A DNA stretch of 64,000 nt from an uncultured Eubacteriales bacterium. GTDB taxonomy: Bacteria; Bacillota; Clostridia; Oscillospirales; Acutalibacteraceae. Each line of letters begins with the position of its first letter. Positions within the stretch are counted from its first letter, which is position 1. The translations under genes and the position numbers were made by a program. Location: positions 25,141-89,140 of the forward strand of contig CAKSTF010000005.1 of the NCBI GenBank assembly GCA_934491515.1, read 5' to 3'. The notes under the pieces are model-generated. The model searched no databases and had not been told where the DNA came from. It worked only from the letters and a program-made list of their open reading frames with translations. Of this stretch, positions 7,825-16,500 are shown piece after piece.

Positions 7825-10299
7825 TTAAACGCCCTTCTTTGCTTTGCGCATCTGCTCGGTAGGAGTATAATTCTTGGTTGCTACATGTCCCTTTAAGGGG
7901 ATGAGTTTTTCATTGACAGCGTCAAGAATCCAAGAAACCTGCGGGAAGAATTCCGCATCATACTCGAAGGGAGGAGTGATCCAGTTTTCGGCGCCTACTA
8001 TTGCCGGAGGTGCATCGAGATAATCGAAGCAAAGTTCGGAAATATTGTGAGAGAAGTCGTTAAGAACGGAACCTCTTGTAACCGCGTCGCTGGCAAGAAG
8101 TATCTTACCGGTCTTCTTAACCGATTCAACAACCTTTTCGTAGTTGAACGGTGTAACGCTGCGTGCGTCGATAACTTCAGCGGAGATGCCGTATTTTTCT
8201 TCAAGAATCTTAACGGCGTCCATTACGCGGTAAAGCGTAGCGCCGATGGTAAGAATGGTAAGGTCTTTACCTTCCTTCTTGATATCGGGTTCGCCGAAGG
8301 GTATTTCGTAGCTTTCGGTAGGAACGCCTTCCTTATGGAAACGCTCGCCCATATCGTAAATTCTCTGGCTTTCAAAGAATACAACCGGATCGGTACCGTT
8401 GAGCGCGGTGGTCATAAGACCCTTTGCATCGTAAGGTGTAGCCGGGAATACAACCCTAAGGCCGGGGATATGGTTACAAAGCGCGGTCCAGTCCTGAGAG
8501 TGCTGTGCGCCGTATTTGGAACCAACCGAAACACGGAGTACAACGGGCATCTTAAGACCGCCTGCGGACATTGCCTGCCATTTAGCCATCTGGTTGAAGA
8601 TTTCGTCACCTGCGCAGCCGATGAAGTCGGCATACATAAGTTCCACAAGTGCGCGGCCGCCTGCCATGCCGTAGCCTACGGCAGTGCCTACGATTGCAGA
8701 TTCGGAAATCGGGGAGTTAAAGAGTCTGTGATAAGGAATAGCCTCGGTAAGACCGCGGTAAACGGAGAACGCGCCGTTCCAGTAACGAACGTCTTCACCG
8801 TAAGCGATAAGGGTCGGATCCTCATAGAACTTGTCAAGAATGGGCTCGAACAAAGCGTCACGGATGCTGAATACCTTTGCTTTGGAGTATTCCTTGCCCT
8901 TTTCGTCATAAGCATAACGTGCTTTATTCTTTATCTGCTGAACGCGCGGATTCTCTTCCTTTGTAAGCCATACGTCGGGCTTAGCGTCGGAGAGTTTCGG
9001 CGCTTCTTCGTTGGAGAACATAAAGTTCTCGATAAAGTCGGGATGCTCGTTATAATCGGTGTAGGGAGAAATCTCAAGGTCGGAAGCAAGTTCAAACATA
9101 GCGCGGTTACGCTCTGCCGCTGCTTTCTGTGCCTTTTCGATATCTTTCTTTGTGGCTGCGCCGGCCTTGATAAGATCCTCGGGGTAAACCTTGATAGGAT
9201 CGTGTGCCTGCCACTCTTCAAGTTCTTCCTTGGTTCTGTAGGACATAACGTCGGAAGTGGAGTGACCGGAAAGTCTGTACGTTACAACGTCAAGAAGAAC
9301 GGGGCCTTCGCCGCTTTCGGCTACCGGCTTTAAGCGACGGTAAGCGTCGATAAGAGCAAGCGGATTCCAACCGTCAACGCGCTCTGCGTGCATCTGGTTT
9401 TCAGCCATAGCACCGAGACGTGCCAACTGACCGAACGCCATGGTTTCGCCCTTTGTCTGGCCGCCCATGCCGTAACTGTTGTTGTTGAAGTTGTAGATTA
9501 TCGGGAGACCGCCCTTATAGCCTTCCTCCCAGAGTTCTCTGAACTGATCCATATTTGCAAAGTTCATGGATTCGTAAACAGGGCCGCGCGCCGCAGCGCC
9601 GTCGCCGGCGTTGGCAACGATAACGCCCTTCTTCTGGTTGCACTTCTTAAAGAGAGCAACGCCGGTACCTACGGGTGCCGAACCGCCAACGATAGCGTTG
9701 TTCGGATAAATACCGAAGGGAAGGAAGAATGCGTGCATAGAGCCGCCGAGACCTCTTGAGAAGCCGTTATCCTTAGCAAAAAGTTCTGCCATAAGACCGT
9801 AAAGGAAGAAATCCCTTGCCATGTCCTTGGTATTCTTTGCGGTGGACTTTTCTTTTATAAGTTTATAAATTCTGCCGCCCTGAACACTTTCCATAATTTC
9901 GATAAGTTTCTTATCGGAAAGTTTACGGATGCAGGAAAGGCCCTTTGCTATAACTTCGTGATGGCTTCTGTGAGTGCCGAAGATGAAGTCGTTTTCGTCA
10001 AGCAGGTAAGCCTGACCTACGGCGGTGGATTCCTCACCTATTGCAAGGTGGGAAGGACCGGGATATGTAAAGTCCTTACCGTTGTAGTTTGCTTCAAGTT
10101 TGATGGTCTGAAGCATGGTTTCAAACTCACGGATAGCAAGCATATCCTCGTAAATTCCGAGAAGGTCTTTCTTAGTGAAGTTACCTTCTTCGAGTTCCTG
10201 CTTGATTGTTTTTTTGTACTGGTTTACGGGAATGTCGGTAAATTTAATCTTGCCGGCTTTCCGCATTTCGTCATGGTGAACGAATTGACTCTTAGGCAT
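7825..10299 (-). CDS. Fused 2-oxoacid dehydrogenase E1 alpha-beta (pyruvate/acetoin type)
   Basis: An 824-residue fusion of the two thiamine-diphosphate-dependent E1 subunits. The alpha half (about 1-440) has the ThDP motif GDGAAARGPVYESMNFAN ending in NNNSYGMGG; the beta half (about 475-800) has YGEDVRYWNGAFSVYRGL, the NSPISESAIVGTAVGYGMAG segment and SVGSKYGAQHSQDW. E1 decarboxylates the 2-oxoacid and passes the acyl group to the lipoyl arm of E2. E2 and E3 genes lie directly upstream, so the set is a complete complex. Sequence does not distinguish pyruvate from acetoin or branched-chain substrates; a pyruvate or acetoin dehydrogenase is the best guess. RBS AAAGGAGA precedes the ATG. Confidence 0.92.
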   Translation of the reverse strand: MPKSQFVHHDEMRKAGKIKFTDIPVNQYKKTIKQELEEGNFTKKDLLGIYEDMLAIREFETMLQTIKLEANYNGKDFTYPGPSHLAIGEESTAVGQAYLLDENDFIFGTHRSHHEVIAKGLSCIRKLSDKKLIEIMESVQGGRIYKLIKEKSTAKNTKDMARDFFLYGLMAELFAKDNGFSRGLGGSMHAFFLPFGIYPNNAIVGGSAPVGTGVALFKKCNQKKGVIVANAGDGAAARGPVYESMNFANMDQFRELWEEGYKGGLPIIYNFNNNSYGMGGQTKGETMAFGQLARLGAMAENQMHAERVDGWNPLALIDAYRRLKPVAESGEGPVLLDVVTYRLSGHSTSDVMSYRTKEELEEWQAHDPIKVYPEDLIKAGAATKKDIEKAQKAAAERNRAMFELASDLEISPYTDYNEHPDFIENFMFSNEEAPKLSDAKPDVWLTKEENPRVQQIKNKARYAYDEKGKEYSKAKVFSIRDALFEPILDKFYEDPTLIAYGEDVRYWNGAFSVYRGLTEAIPYHRLFNSPISESAIVGTAVGYGMAGGRALVELMYADFIGCAGDEIFNQMAKWQAMSAGGLKMPVVLRVSVGSKYGAQHSQDWTALCNHIPGLRVVFPATPYDAKGLMTTALNGTDPVVFFESQRIYDMGERFHKEGVPTESYEIPFGEPDIKKEGKDLTILTIGATLYRVMDAVKILEEKYGISAEVIDARSVTPFNYEKVVESVKKTGKILLASDAVTRGSVLNDFSHNISELCFDYLDAPPAIVGAENWITPPFEYDAEFFPQVSWILDAVNEKLIPLKGHVATKNYTPTEQMRKAKKGV

Positions 10300-10320
10300 A
10301 GTAAATTATCTCCTTTCAGA

Positions 10321-11691
10321 TCATATCATAAATAACGCTTCGCGTATTATTTCACAAACAGTGGGATGCGGGAAAACAAGTTCCTTGATATCTTCGATGC
10401 GCATTTCGGTCTCTATCATAAGGCCTGCGCCGTAGATTATTTCGGAAGAGTAGTTTCCTATCATGTGAACGCCGAGCAAACGGTTGTGTTCGGTATCAAC
10501 TACCAGTTTGCATATACCGTCGCCGCCCTCGTTTTCGGCAACATAACGGCCGGAGAACATCATCGAGGTGGTAACCGTTTTAACGGTGTAGCCCTTTGCC
10601 TTTGCGGCTTCCTCGGTAAGACCTACGGACGCAACCTCGGGGTTGGTATAGATTACGGAAGGTATTGCGTTATAACGCATAACATCCTTTTTACCGGTTA
10701 TGTTGTTTACCGCAACTTCGGATTCACGGTACGCGGTGTGCGCAAGCATAAGAACGCCGTTTACATCGCCCGTGGCATAAAGACCGGATATATTGGTTCT
10801 GCCCTGTTCGTCCGTCTTTATTGCGGCGCGGTCCATTTCAACATGAAGATTTTCAAGACCGAATCCCTTTGTTACGGGACGGCGGCCTATAGATATAAGA
10901 ACCTTTGTTGCAGGCGCCTTGTTGAGTTTGCCGTTTTCCTCATACTCAACATAATCGGTACCTACCGATGTAACCTTGCAGCCGAGTTTGAAATTAACGC
11001 CCTTCTTTTCGTAATTCTTTTTAAGAATTTCGGAAATTTCCCTGTCGGTGTTTCCGGCAATATGGTCGAGCATTTCTATAACGGTAACTTCGCTGCCTAC
11101 CGAATTGAAGTAGGAAGCCATTTCAAGACCGATTACGCCGCCGCCGATAACAACCAGTTTTTCGGGGATTTCTTCAAGGTCGAGTATTTCGCGGTTGGTA
11201 AGACCGAAACCCGTTTCAACCGACTCACGCAGACCCGGAATGGGAGGAATTACCGCCTCGGAACCTGTGGCAATGATAAGTTTTTTACCAACGTATTCCT
11301 TGCCGTCGGCTTTAAGTTTGAAACCCTCTTCGGTTTTGCCGAGGATTTCGCCCTTTGCCATAACAACGTCTACCTTGTTCTTTTTAAGCTGCATACCAAC
11401 GCCGGAAACCAGGGTGTTTACCACGCGGTTTTTGCGTGCAACCACCTTTTTCTGGTCAATGGAAGCGCCGGTCGTTGTAACGCCGTAAACCTCTCCGCCG
11501 CCGTTTGCATGCTCGAATATCTTTGCACTGTTAAGGAAGGTCTTTGAAGGGACGCAGCCCTCGTTAAGGCAAACGCCGCCTAAAGCGCGCTGCTCTATAA
11601 CAAGGGTTTTAAGTCCCGCATGGCCGGCACGCTCGCCCGCAAGATAACCTGCAGGGCCGCCGCCCAAAACTATAAGATCGTAAATTTCCAT
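10321..11691 (-). CDS. lpdA: Dihydrolipoyl dehydrogenase (E3)
   Basis: E3 reoxidises the dihydrolipoyl arm of E2 with FAD and NAD+. The FAD-binding GGGPAGY is at the N-terminus, the redox disulfide in GGVCLNEGCVPSK near residue 40, the NAD-binding GGGVIGLEMA in the middle, and the catalytic HPTVCE near the C-terminus. The frame stays open further upstream, but MEIYDLIVLGGGPAGY at 11691 fits the family start and has AAGGAG at proper spacing, giving 456 residues. The gene follows E2 by 10 nt and precedes E1 by 21 nt. Confidence 0.96.
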   Translation of the reverse strand: MEIYDLIVLGGGPAGYLAGERAGHAGLKTLVIEQRALGGVCLNEGCVPSKTFLNSAKIFEHANGGGEVYGVTTTGASIDQKKVVARKNRVVNTLVSGVGMQLKKNKVDVVMAKGEILGKTEEGFKLKADGKEYVGKKLIIATGSEAVIPPIPGLRESVETGFGLTNREILDLEEIPEKLVVIGGGVIGLEMASYFNSVGSEVTVIEMLDHIAGNTDREISEILKKNYEKKGVNFKLGCKVTSVGTDYVEYEENGKLNKAPATKVLISIGRRPVTKGFGLENLHVEMDRAAIKTDEQGRTNISGLYATGDVNGVLMLAHTAYRESEVAVNNITGKKDVMRYNAIPSVIYTNPEVASVGLTEEAAKAKGYTVKTVTTSMMFSGRYVAENEGGDGICKLVVDTEHNRLLGVHMIGNYSSEIIYGAGLMIETEMRIEDIKELVFPHPTVCEIIREALFMI

Positions 11692-11701
11692 ATTCTTCTC
11701 C

Positions 11702-13042
11702 TTATTTAGCAAGCAGCAGATCGATGTTCTCAAGGTTTACGCAGAGTTCCTTAAGGAATCTGGAAGCCGGAGCACCGTCAACCGCCCTATGGTCGTAAGT
11801 AAGGGAAAGTCCCATTGCGGGGTATGTGGTGATCTGACCGTTTACGGTGCGAACGCGCTCAACGGTAGAGCAAAGACCGAGAATACCCGTCTGGGGAGGA
11901 TTGATAACAGGAGTGAAACTTTCGATACCCATGGTTCCGAGGTTGGAAATGGTAAAGGAAGCACCCTGCAGATAATCGGGAGATATCTTACCTGCCTTTG
12001 TATCGGCGATAAGTTCCTTTGATTTCTTTGAGATTTCAAGCAGCGACATCTTGTCTGCATTGAAAAGTGTGGGAACAAGAAGTCCCCTTTCGGTATCGCA
12101 TGCGATGCCGATGTGAACGCCGTTGAAGAATCTCATCTTATCGTCAAGCAGGTGCGCGTTAAGCGACTTGTGATTCTTTATGGTTCTTGAAACGGCATAA
12201 ATGATGATATCGGAAATGGTTATTCCGTTTACGCCGAGCGCCTCGCCCTTCTCTTTGAGAAGTTTGCGGTATTTGATAAGCGCGGTAGCGTCGAACGAGG
12301 TGTTGTTGGTAAGCTGTGCCATTGTAGAAAGTGACGTTGTCATGGAACGCGCTATAACCTTTCTTACGTTGGAAAGCGGAACATCCTCGTACTCAGCCTC
12401 AACTGCGGGTACGGCTTCGGTTGCGGCAGCAGCGGCAGACTGAATGTCTCCTAAAGTTACCCTTCCGCCGATTCCGGTGCCGGTAGCGCCTGCAGCGTCC
12501 TTTTCACCAAGTGCTGCGCCCGAGAATACCTTGCCTTCGGCAGCGGCTTTTTCAATATCCGAAGATACTATTCTGCCGTAAGGGCCGGTGCCGGCAACAA
12601 GAGCCGGATCAACGCAAAGTTTTGCAGCAAGAACGCGTGCACGCGGAGAAATCTTTATCATCTCGCCCTCAGCCCTTTTAACGGGTGCTGCGGCGGAAGC
12701 CTCTTCTTTCTTTTCTTCTTTAACTTCGGGAGCAGCCGCCTTTTCTTCTTCGGCAGGTGTCTCCTCTTCTTCCTCGGCAGGAGCAAATGCACTTACATCC
12801 TCGCCCGGTTCGCCGATAACGGCAACATTTGTAAGGCAGGGAACATCCGCACCGTCGCCGGCAAAGATTTTAAGGAGTGTTCCGTCTACCTTTGCTTCTT
12901 CTTCTACGGAAGCCTTATCGGTTTCGTAAGAGAAAAGCACGTCGCCCGCCTTAACGGCGTCGCCCTCGTGTTTATGCCATTTGGTAATTACGCAGCTTTC
13001 AACCGTAATACCTACTTTAGGCATAATAACAACAGTAGCCAT
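11702..13042 (-). CDS. Dihydrolipoamide acyltransferase (E2)
   Basis: The core of the 2-oxoacid dehydrogenase complex. Residues 1-78 are a lipoyl domain with the modified lysine K43 in YETDKASVE; an Ala/Glu-rich linker (about 83-125) follows, then a peripheral subunit-binding domain (KISPRARVLAAKLCVDP, about 130-167), a second linker, and a catalytic acyltransferase domain ending in the active-site motif YDHRAVDGAPASRFL. It has 446 residues with a single lipoyl domain, usual for Firmicutes. AAAGGA lies about 13 nt before the ATG. It is the first gene of the complex operon; lplA downstream can supply the lipoyl group. Confidence 0.94.
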   Translation of the reverse strand: MATVVIMPKVGITVESCVITKWHKHEGDAVKAGDVLFSYETDKASVEEEAKVDGTLLKIFAGDGADVPCLTNVAVIGEPGEDVSAFAPAEEEEETPAEEEKAAAPEVKEEKKEEASAAAPVKRAEGEMIKISPRARVLAAKLCVDPALVAGTGPYGRIVSSDIEKAAAEGKVFSGAALGEKDAAGATGTGIGGRVTLGDIQSAAAAATEAVPAVEAEYEDVPLSNVRKVIARSMTTSLSTMAQLTNNTSFDATALIKYRKLLKEKGEALGVNGITISDIIIYAVSRTIKNHKSLNAHLLDDKMRFFNGVHIGIACDTERGLLVPTLFNADKMSLLEISKKSKELIADTKAGKISPDYLQGASFTISNLGTMGIESFTPVINPPQTGILGLCSTVERVRTVNGQITTYPAMGLSLTYDHRAVDGAPASRFLKELCVNLENIDLLLAK

Positions 13043-13065
13043 CTTTTATATCAATCCTTTCCAAA

Positions 13066-13110
13066 AAATTGTATATTTATAACTGTTCGCACCTACGCTG
13101 CAAAGCAGCG
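13066..13110 (-). promoter_or_regulatory. Candidate promoter of the dehydrogenase operon and upstream hairpin region
   Basis: On the minus strand TTTGCA, a 17-bp spacer and TATAAA lie within this stretch, about 30-65 nt before the E2 start. Upstream at 13156-13177 an AAAACCG/CGGTTTT hairpin follows the deoR-type gene and may end its transcript weakly. Neither is strong, so co-transcription with the regulator remains possible. Confidence 0.4.
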
Positions 13111-13187
13111 GGACGCGGCAGAAATAAACTGTTGTATCCTAATTGTTTTGTCTACGCAAAACCGCAAAATCGGTTTTAGTCTTTGCT

Positions 13188-13952
13188 TTACACCTTAACT
13201 ATGGTCGTAAATGCTTCTTTCGCCTTGCGCATAAAGTCGTCGCTGAAATCCGCGTCGGATATAAGAATGTCGATATCCTTAAGACTTGCAAACGTAAAAG
13301 GCAGGCTGTGTTCAAGTTTTGAAGCGTCCATAAGAACGATAACCTTGTTGGCTTTTTTCACTATGGCGCGCTTTACCTCAAACTCGCTGTAATTTCCGCA
13401 GGTAAATCCGTTATCCGCCGAGCCGCCGACAGGCGCTATGAAAGCGACGTCGATATTAACGCTTTTTACAAAACTTAAAGCGTGCGCGCCCGAAACCGAA
13501 AGGTTATCGCGGTTTATTATACCGCCCAAAAGGTTTACCGTGGGGTTGTACTTTTTGAGTATCTCAAGCGCAATATTAGGTCCGCTTGTAAGTATGCTTA
13601 AATTCATATCGGGAAGTATTTTTGCAAGTTCCATAACAGTTGTTCCCGAATCAAGAAAAACGCTTCTGCCCGTATCTATGTATTGCAGCGCCTTGAGGGC
13701 TATCTTCTGCTTGCTTTCTATATTCTGCGTGGCGCGGCGGCTGTATGCCTGTTCACGCGCAGAAAAATCGGCGCCCGATGCCCGTGCGCCGCCACGGATC
13801 TTGATGGCAAGTCCTTCCCTTTCAAGCATTTCAAGGTCACGCCTTAACGTCATGGAAGAAAGATTCGGAAAAATAACCTCAAGTTCCTTTAAAAACACTA
13901 TTCCTTTTTCGCGAAGGATCTTTTTAATGATTTCTCTTCTCTCGTTGCCCAT
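13188..13952 (-). CDS. DeoR-family transcriptional regulator
   Basis: A 254-residue DeoR-family regulator: N-terminal winged helix (residues 1-57, with LSSMTLRRDLEMLEREG as the recognition region) and a DeoRC sugar-phosphate sensing domain with VFLDSGTTVMELA, LLGGIINRDNLSV and SEFEVKRAIV. Such proteins usually repress sugar or central-carbon genes and are relieved by a phosphorylated sugar. It has its own consensus promoter and sits upstream of the dehydrogenase operon that includes a transaldolase, a plausible target. A cluster of TGTTA half-sites upstream of its promoter suggests autoregulation. The effector cannot be read from sequence. Confidence 0.92.
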   Translation of the reverse strand: MGNERREIIKKILREKGIVFLKELEVIFPNLSSMTLRRDLEMLEREGLAIKIRGGARASGADFSAREQAYSRRATQNIESKQKIALKALQYIDTGRSVFLDSGTTVMELAKILPDMNLSILTSGPNIALEILKKYNPTVNLLGGIINRDNLSVSGAHALSFVKSVNIDVAFIAPVGGSADNGFTCGNYSEFEVKRAIVKKANKVIVLMDASKLEHSLPFTFASLKDIDILISDADFSDDFMRKAKEAFTTIVKV

Positions 13953-14039
13953 TTTTTCACCGCTTTCGTAAGAGAATCGGAATTTTCACACACAAAAAAA
14001 GCGCAAAAAGCCCTATTTCTCCCTATATTTCCGTTTAAT

Positions 14040-14068
14040 ATAGTATCACCGAAGCGGTTCGTTGTCAA
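14040..14068 (-). promoter_or_regulatory. Consensus sigma-A promoter of the deoR-type gene
   Basis: On the minus strand: TTGACA (14068-14063), 17-bp spacer, TACTAT (14045-14040). The predicted start is about 80 nt before the regulator ATG. Confidence 0.82.
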
Positions 14069-14076
14069 GGTGAAAA

Positions 14077-14157
14077 ATAACAAAAATAATGTTATTTTTG
14101 TTACAAACGTAACATCAAAATAACATTTTTAACAGAAAAGTTAACATTTTTTGTGCT
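14077..14157. promoter_or_regulatory. Cluster of TGTTA half-sites, probable DeoR operator array
   Basis: An AT-rich stretch just upstream of the deoR -35 box holds repeated TGTTA half-sites. The clearest part is an inverted repeat at 14091-14124: GTTATTTTTGTTAC, four bases, GTAACATCAAAATAAC, which match apart from a 2-base insertion. On the minus strand direct TGTTA copies follow each other at spacings of about 9-12 bp. DeoR-family proteins commonly bind such repeated half-sites; assignment to this regulator is inference from proximity. Confidence 0.6.
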
Positions 14158-14211
14158 TTATGTTAAAATTGTATCAATCTCGCGGACAGCCGATTCCGCA
14201 ACAAAGTAACA

Positions 14212-14249
14212 AACCCCCTGCCGTACTGAAAAAGCACGGTAAGGGGGTT
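14212..14249 (-). terminator. Terminator after trxA
   Basis: CCCCCT plus CCGT pair with ACGG plus AGGGGG with a small internal bulge, starting 5 nt after the thioredoxin stop; only a short T run follows on the minus strand. Confidence 0.6.
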
Positions 14250-14253
14250 CATT

Positions 14254-14559
14254 TTAAAGCATTTTTTCGATTTCTTCTTTTTTACAATAGCCTACCCTTT
14301 GTGAATAGACTTCGCCGTCTTTTAAAACAAACAGCGCCGGAATACTTGAAATGTTAAAAGTGTCGGCAAGTTCGGGTTCACGATCAACGTTTACTTTGCC
14401 CACTTTAATTTCGTCGTGTTCGTCGGCAATTTCCGATATTATCGGGGAAAGCATCATGCACGGTCCGCACCATTCCGCCCAAAAATCAAGCAGTACAGGC
14501 ACGGGAGATTTAAGCACCTCGCTTACAAAGTTTTCCTTGGTGATTTCGGTCTCGTTCAT
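14254..14559 (-). CDS. trxA: Thioredoxin
   Basis: A 101-residue cytoplasmic thioredoxin with the redox-active WCGPC at about residues 30-34, the cis-proline in SSIPALFVLKDGE and the usual fold length. It reduces protein disulfides with electrons from thioredoxin reductase, which is not in this window. The ATG follows AAGGGAG. It starts 36 nt after nagA with no terminator between, so it is probably the last gene of the nagB-nagA transcript; this pairing has no obvious biochemical reason. Confidence 0.96.
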   Translation of the reverse strand: MNETEITKENFVSEVLKSPVPVLLDFWAEWCGPCMMLSPIISEIADEHDEIKVGKVNVDREPELADTFNISSIPALFVLKDGEVYSQRVGYCKKEEIEKML

Positions 14560-14595
14560 AACTTTCTCCCTTCAAGCGGTAATGTGTAATACAAC

Positions 14596-15681
14596 CTACT
14601 TATATATCTTACCGCCTATTATCACCGTAGTCAAGGTAAAATCATTATCTGTTATAATTAAATCGGCATCATAACCTGATTTTATCCTTCCTTTATTCAG
14701 TTTTAAAAGTCTTGCAGGCGTTTCAGTCGCCATTTTCACCGCGTCACATTCCGGTATGCCGAAATTCACGGCACAGCACACGCAGTCAAGAAGCGACGCC
14801 ACGCTGCCGGCTATTGTTCCGTCGGCAAGTCTTGCCGCGCCGTCTTTAAGAGTAACCTCAAGTCCTCCGCAGTTGTAAACACCGTCTTTGCACTTTGCAG
14901 GTCTGATACTGTCGCTTATAAACAGCAGTCTGTCGGGGCCGAACAACTTATATGCCGCTTTAACCGCGGCAGGCGCCACGTGAAAACCGTCGCATATTAT
15001 CTGCGCGTATATCTCCCTTTCCGCAGCCGCGCCGATAGGGCCCGGTGCGCGGTGCAGCAGCGGCGGCATTGCGTTGAATGTATGCGTAAGGCAGGACGCG
15101 CCTGCGTCTATTGCGGAAACGGCAGTATCGTAATCGCAGTCGGTATGACCTATCGACACAATTGTCTTTTCGCGGACAGCCTTTATGAATTCAAGTGCTC
15201 CCGGAAGTTCCGGTGCCAATGTTACCATACGCACGTTATCAAAGGCAAAAAATTCTTCCGTATCGGGATTTCTTATCTGCGACGCATCCTGCGCGCCCTT
15301 ATGCTTTTCCGATATGTAAGGTCCCTCAAAATGATATCCCGGCACATTCGCGCCCACATCGCCCAAAGGCGCTTCGGTAACCTTCAAAAGCGCTTCGTCG
15401 CTCATGGTCATTGTGGTGGGCAGGAAGGTGGTAGTCCCTTCACGGGCGTAGTACCTCCTGAGCGTTTTAATGTCGGCGTCCATGGTATCAAGCCCGTACA
15501 TACCGTGCGTGTGCACGTCAATAAGACCCGGTGTTACGCGCATACCGTCCGCATCAATCACCGCCGCATAGGCGGTTGGGATATTCAATTTTGATATTTC
15601 GGCAATAATGCCGTTTTCCACATATATGTTTTTAATCTTGCCGTTTATACGGGCATTTTTAATTAGCAGATTACTCTTCAC
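14596..15681 (-). CDS. nagA: N-acetylglucosamine-6-phosphate deacetylase
   Basis: NagA removes acetate from GlcNAc-6-phosphate, the step before NagB. The 361-residue amidohydrolase has PGLIDVHTHGMYG (metal-binding HxH), HFEGPYISEKHKGAQ, SIGHTDCDYDTA, LTHTFNAMPPLLHR and the catalytic aspartate in LFISDSIRPA. It overlaps the end of nagB by 11 bp, so the genes are translationally coupled. Together they channel amino sugars, for example from cell-wall recycling or host glycans, into glycolysis. Confidence 0.96.
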   Translation of the reverse strand: MKSNLLIKNARINGKIKNIYVENGIIAEISKLNIPTAYAAVIDADGMRVTPGLIDVHTHGMYGLDTMDADIKTLRRYYAREGTTTFLPTTMTMSDEALLKVTEAPLGDVGANVPGYHFEGPYISEKHKGAQDASQIRNPDTEEFFAFDNVRMVTLAPELPGALEFIKAVREKTIVSIGHTDCDYDTAVSAIDAGASCLTHTFNAMPPLLHRAPGPIGAAAEREIYAQIICDGFHVAPAAVKAAYKLFGPDRLLFISDSIRPAKCKDGVYNCGGLEVTLKDGAARLADGTIAGSVASLLDCVCCAVNFGIPECDAVKMATETPARLLKLNKGRIKSGYDADLIITDNDFTLTTVIIGGKIYK

Positions 15682-16381
15682 TGTAAATTACCGTTACATC
15701 GGGATGGATCTGAAGTATGGAAGCCGGAACTTCCGGAGTGATCGGCCCGAAAAACGCCTTTTCAAATATTTCTTTTTTATCTTTGCCGTTGGCTACGAAC
15801 AGAATCTTTTTCGCCTGCATTATAGAACGCATTCCCATGGTTATCGCCTTTTTCGGCACCATATCGGCGCTGTCGAAGAAGCGCGAATTTGCATTTATCG
15901 TGTCCTGTGTGAGCGTTACTTCATGCGTGGGAGCGATAAAACAGTCGGAAGGTTCGTTAAATCCGATGTGTCCGTCGTGACCGATACCTAAAAGTTGCAT
16001 ATCTATACCGCCGAAAGAGTCTATCCGTGCGTCGTATTCTTCCCCTTCCGCAGCAAGATCCGGTGCCTTACCGTTCGGTACAAACGTGTTGTTTTTGTCA
16101 ATATTTATGCCGTCAAACAGATTTTCATTCATAAAACGGCGGTAACTTTGGCTGTCGTTGCCCGAAAGCCCCGCATACTCGTCAAGATTTACCGTTTTCA
16201 CCGCAGAAAAGTCAAGCAGACCCGCCTTGCAGCGCTTTATAAGTTCCGAATAAAGACCCACAGGCGTGGAGCCAGTAGCAAGACCGATAACGCTGTCGGG
16301 TTTCAATATCACCTGAGCGCCCATAATATCGGCAGCCTTTTCGGACATTTCTTTGTACGTCTTAACCATAATGAATTTCAT
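15671..16381 (-). CDS. nagB: Glucosamine-6-phosphate deaminase
   Basis: NagB converts glucosamine-6-phosphate to fructose-6-phosphate and ammonia. The 236-residue product shows GLATGSTPVGLY near the N-terminus, NLDEYAGL with the catalytic aspartate, LLGIGHDGHIGFNEP with the active-site histidine, and the VTLTQDTINANSRFF segment; length is normal for the Firmicutes form. RBS GGGGG precedes the ATG. It is the promoter-proximal gene of nagB-nagA-trxA. Confidence 0.96.
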   Translation of the reverse strand: MKFIMVKTYKEMSEKAADIMGAQVILKPDSVIGLATGSTPVGLYSELIKRCKAGLLDFSAVKTVNLDEYAGLSGNDSQSYRRFMNENLFDGINIDKNNTFVPNGKAPDLAAEGEEYDARIDSFGGIDMQLLGIGHDGHIGFNEPSDCFIAPTHEVTLTQDTINANSRFFDSADMVPKKAITMGMRSIMQAKKILFVANGKDKKEIFEKAFFGPITPEVPASILQIHPDVTVIYSEE

Positions 16382-16412
16382 TTAAATTACCCCCATATTC
16401 TTTTACGGGATA

Positions 16413-16441
16413 ATTTTAACATCAAACCTGCTTTAGGTAAA
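16413..16441 (-). promoter_or_regulatory. Probable promoter of nagB-nagA-trxA
   Basis: On the minus strand TTTACC, 17-bp spacer, TAAAAT (16418-16413), about 30 nt before the nagB ATG. The -35 box is a moderate match. No GlcNAc-regulator operator is obvious. Confidence 0.5.
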
Positions 16442-16442
16442 C

Positions 16443-16476
16443 GGAAAGCGAAGGGGAAAATACAACCCCTTCGCCC
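16443..16476 (-). terminator. Terminator after the dockerin gene
   Basis: GCGAAGGGG (16448-16456) pairs perfectly with CCCCTTCGC (16466-16474) around 9 bases, followed on the minus strand by TTTCCGTTT. Confidence 0.7.
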
Positions 16477-16500
16477 TTTATTTCTATTACGGATAGAATT

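Noticed and set aside
8047..9333. 428-codon open frame on the plus strand
   Set aside because: It is antisense to the E1 gene, has no ribosome site and gives a Cys/Val-rich product with no family features.
10366..11547. 393-codon open frame on the plus strand
   Set aside because: Antisense shadow of the dihydrolipoyl dehydrogenase gene.
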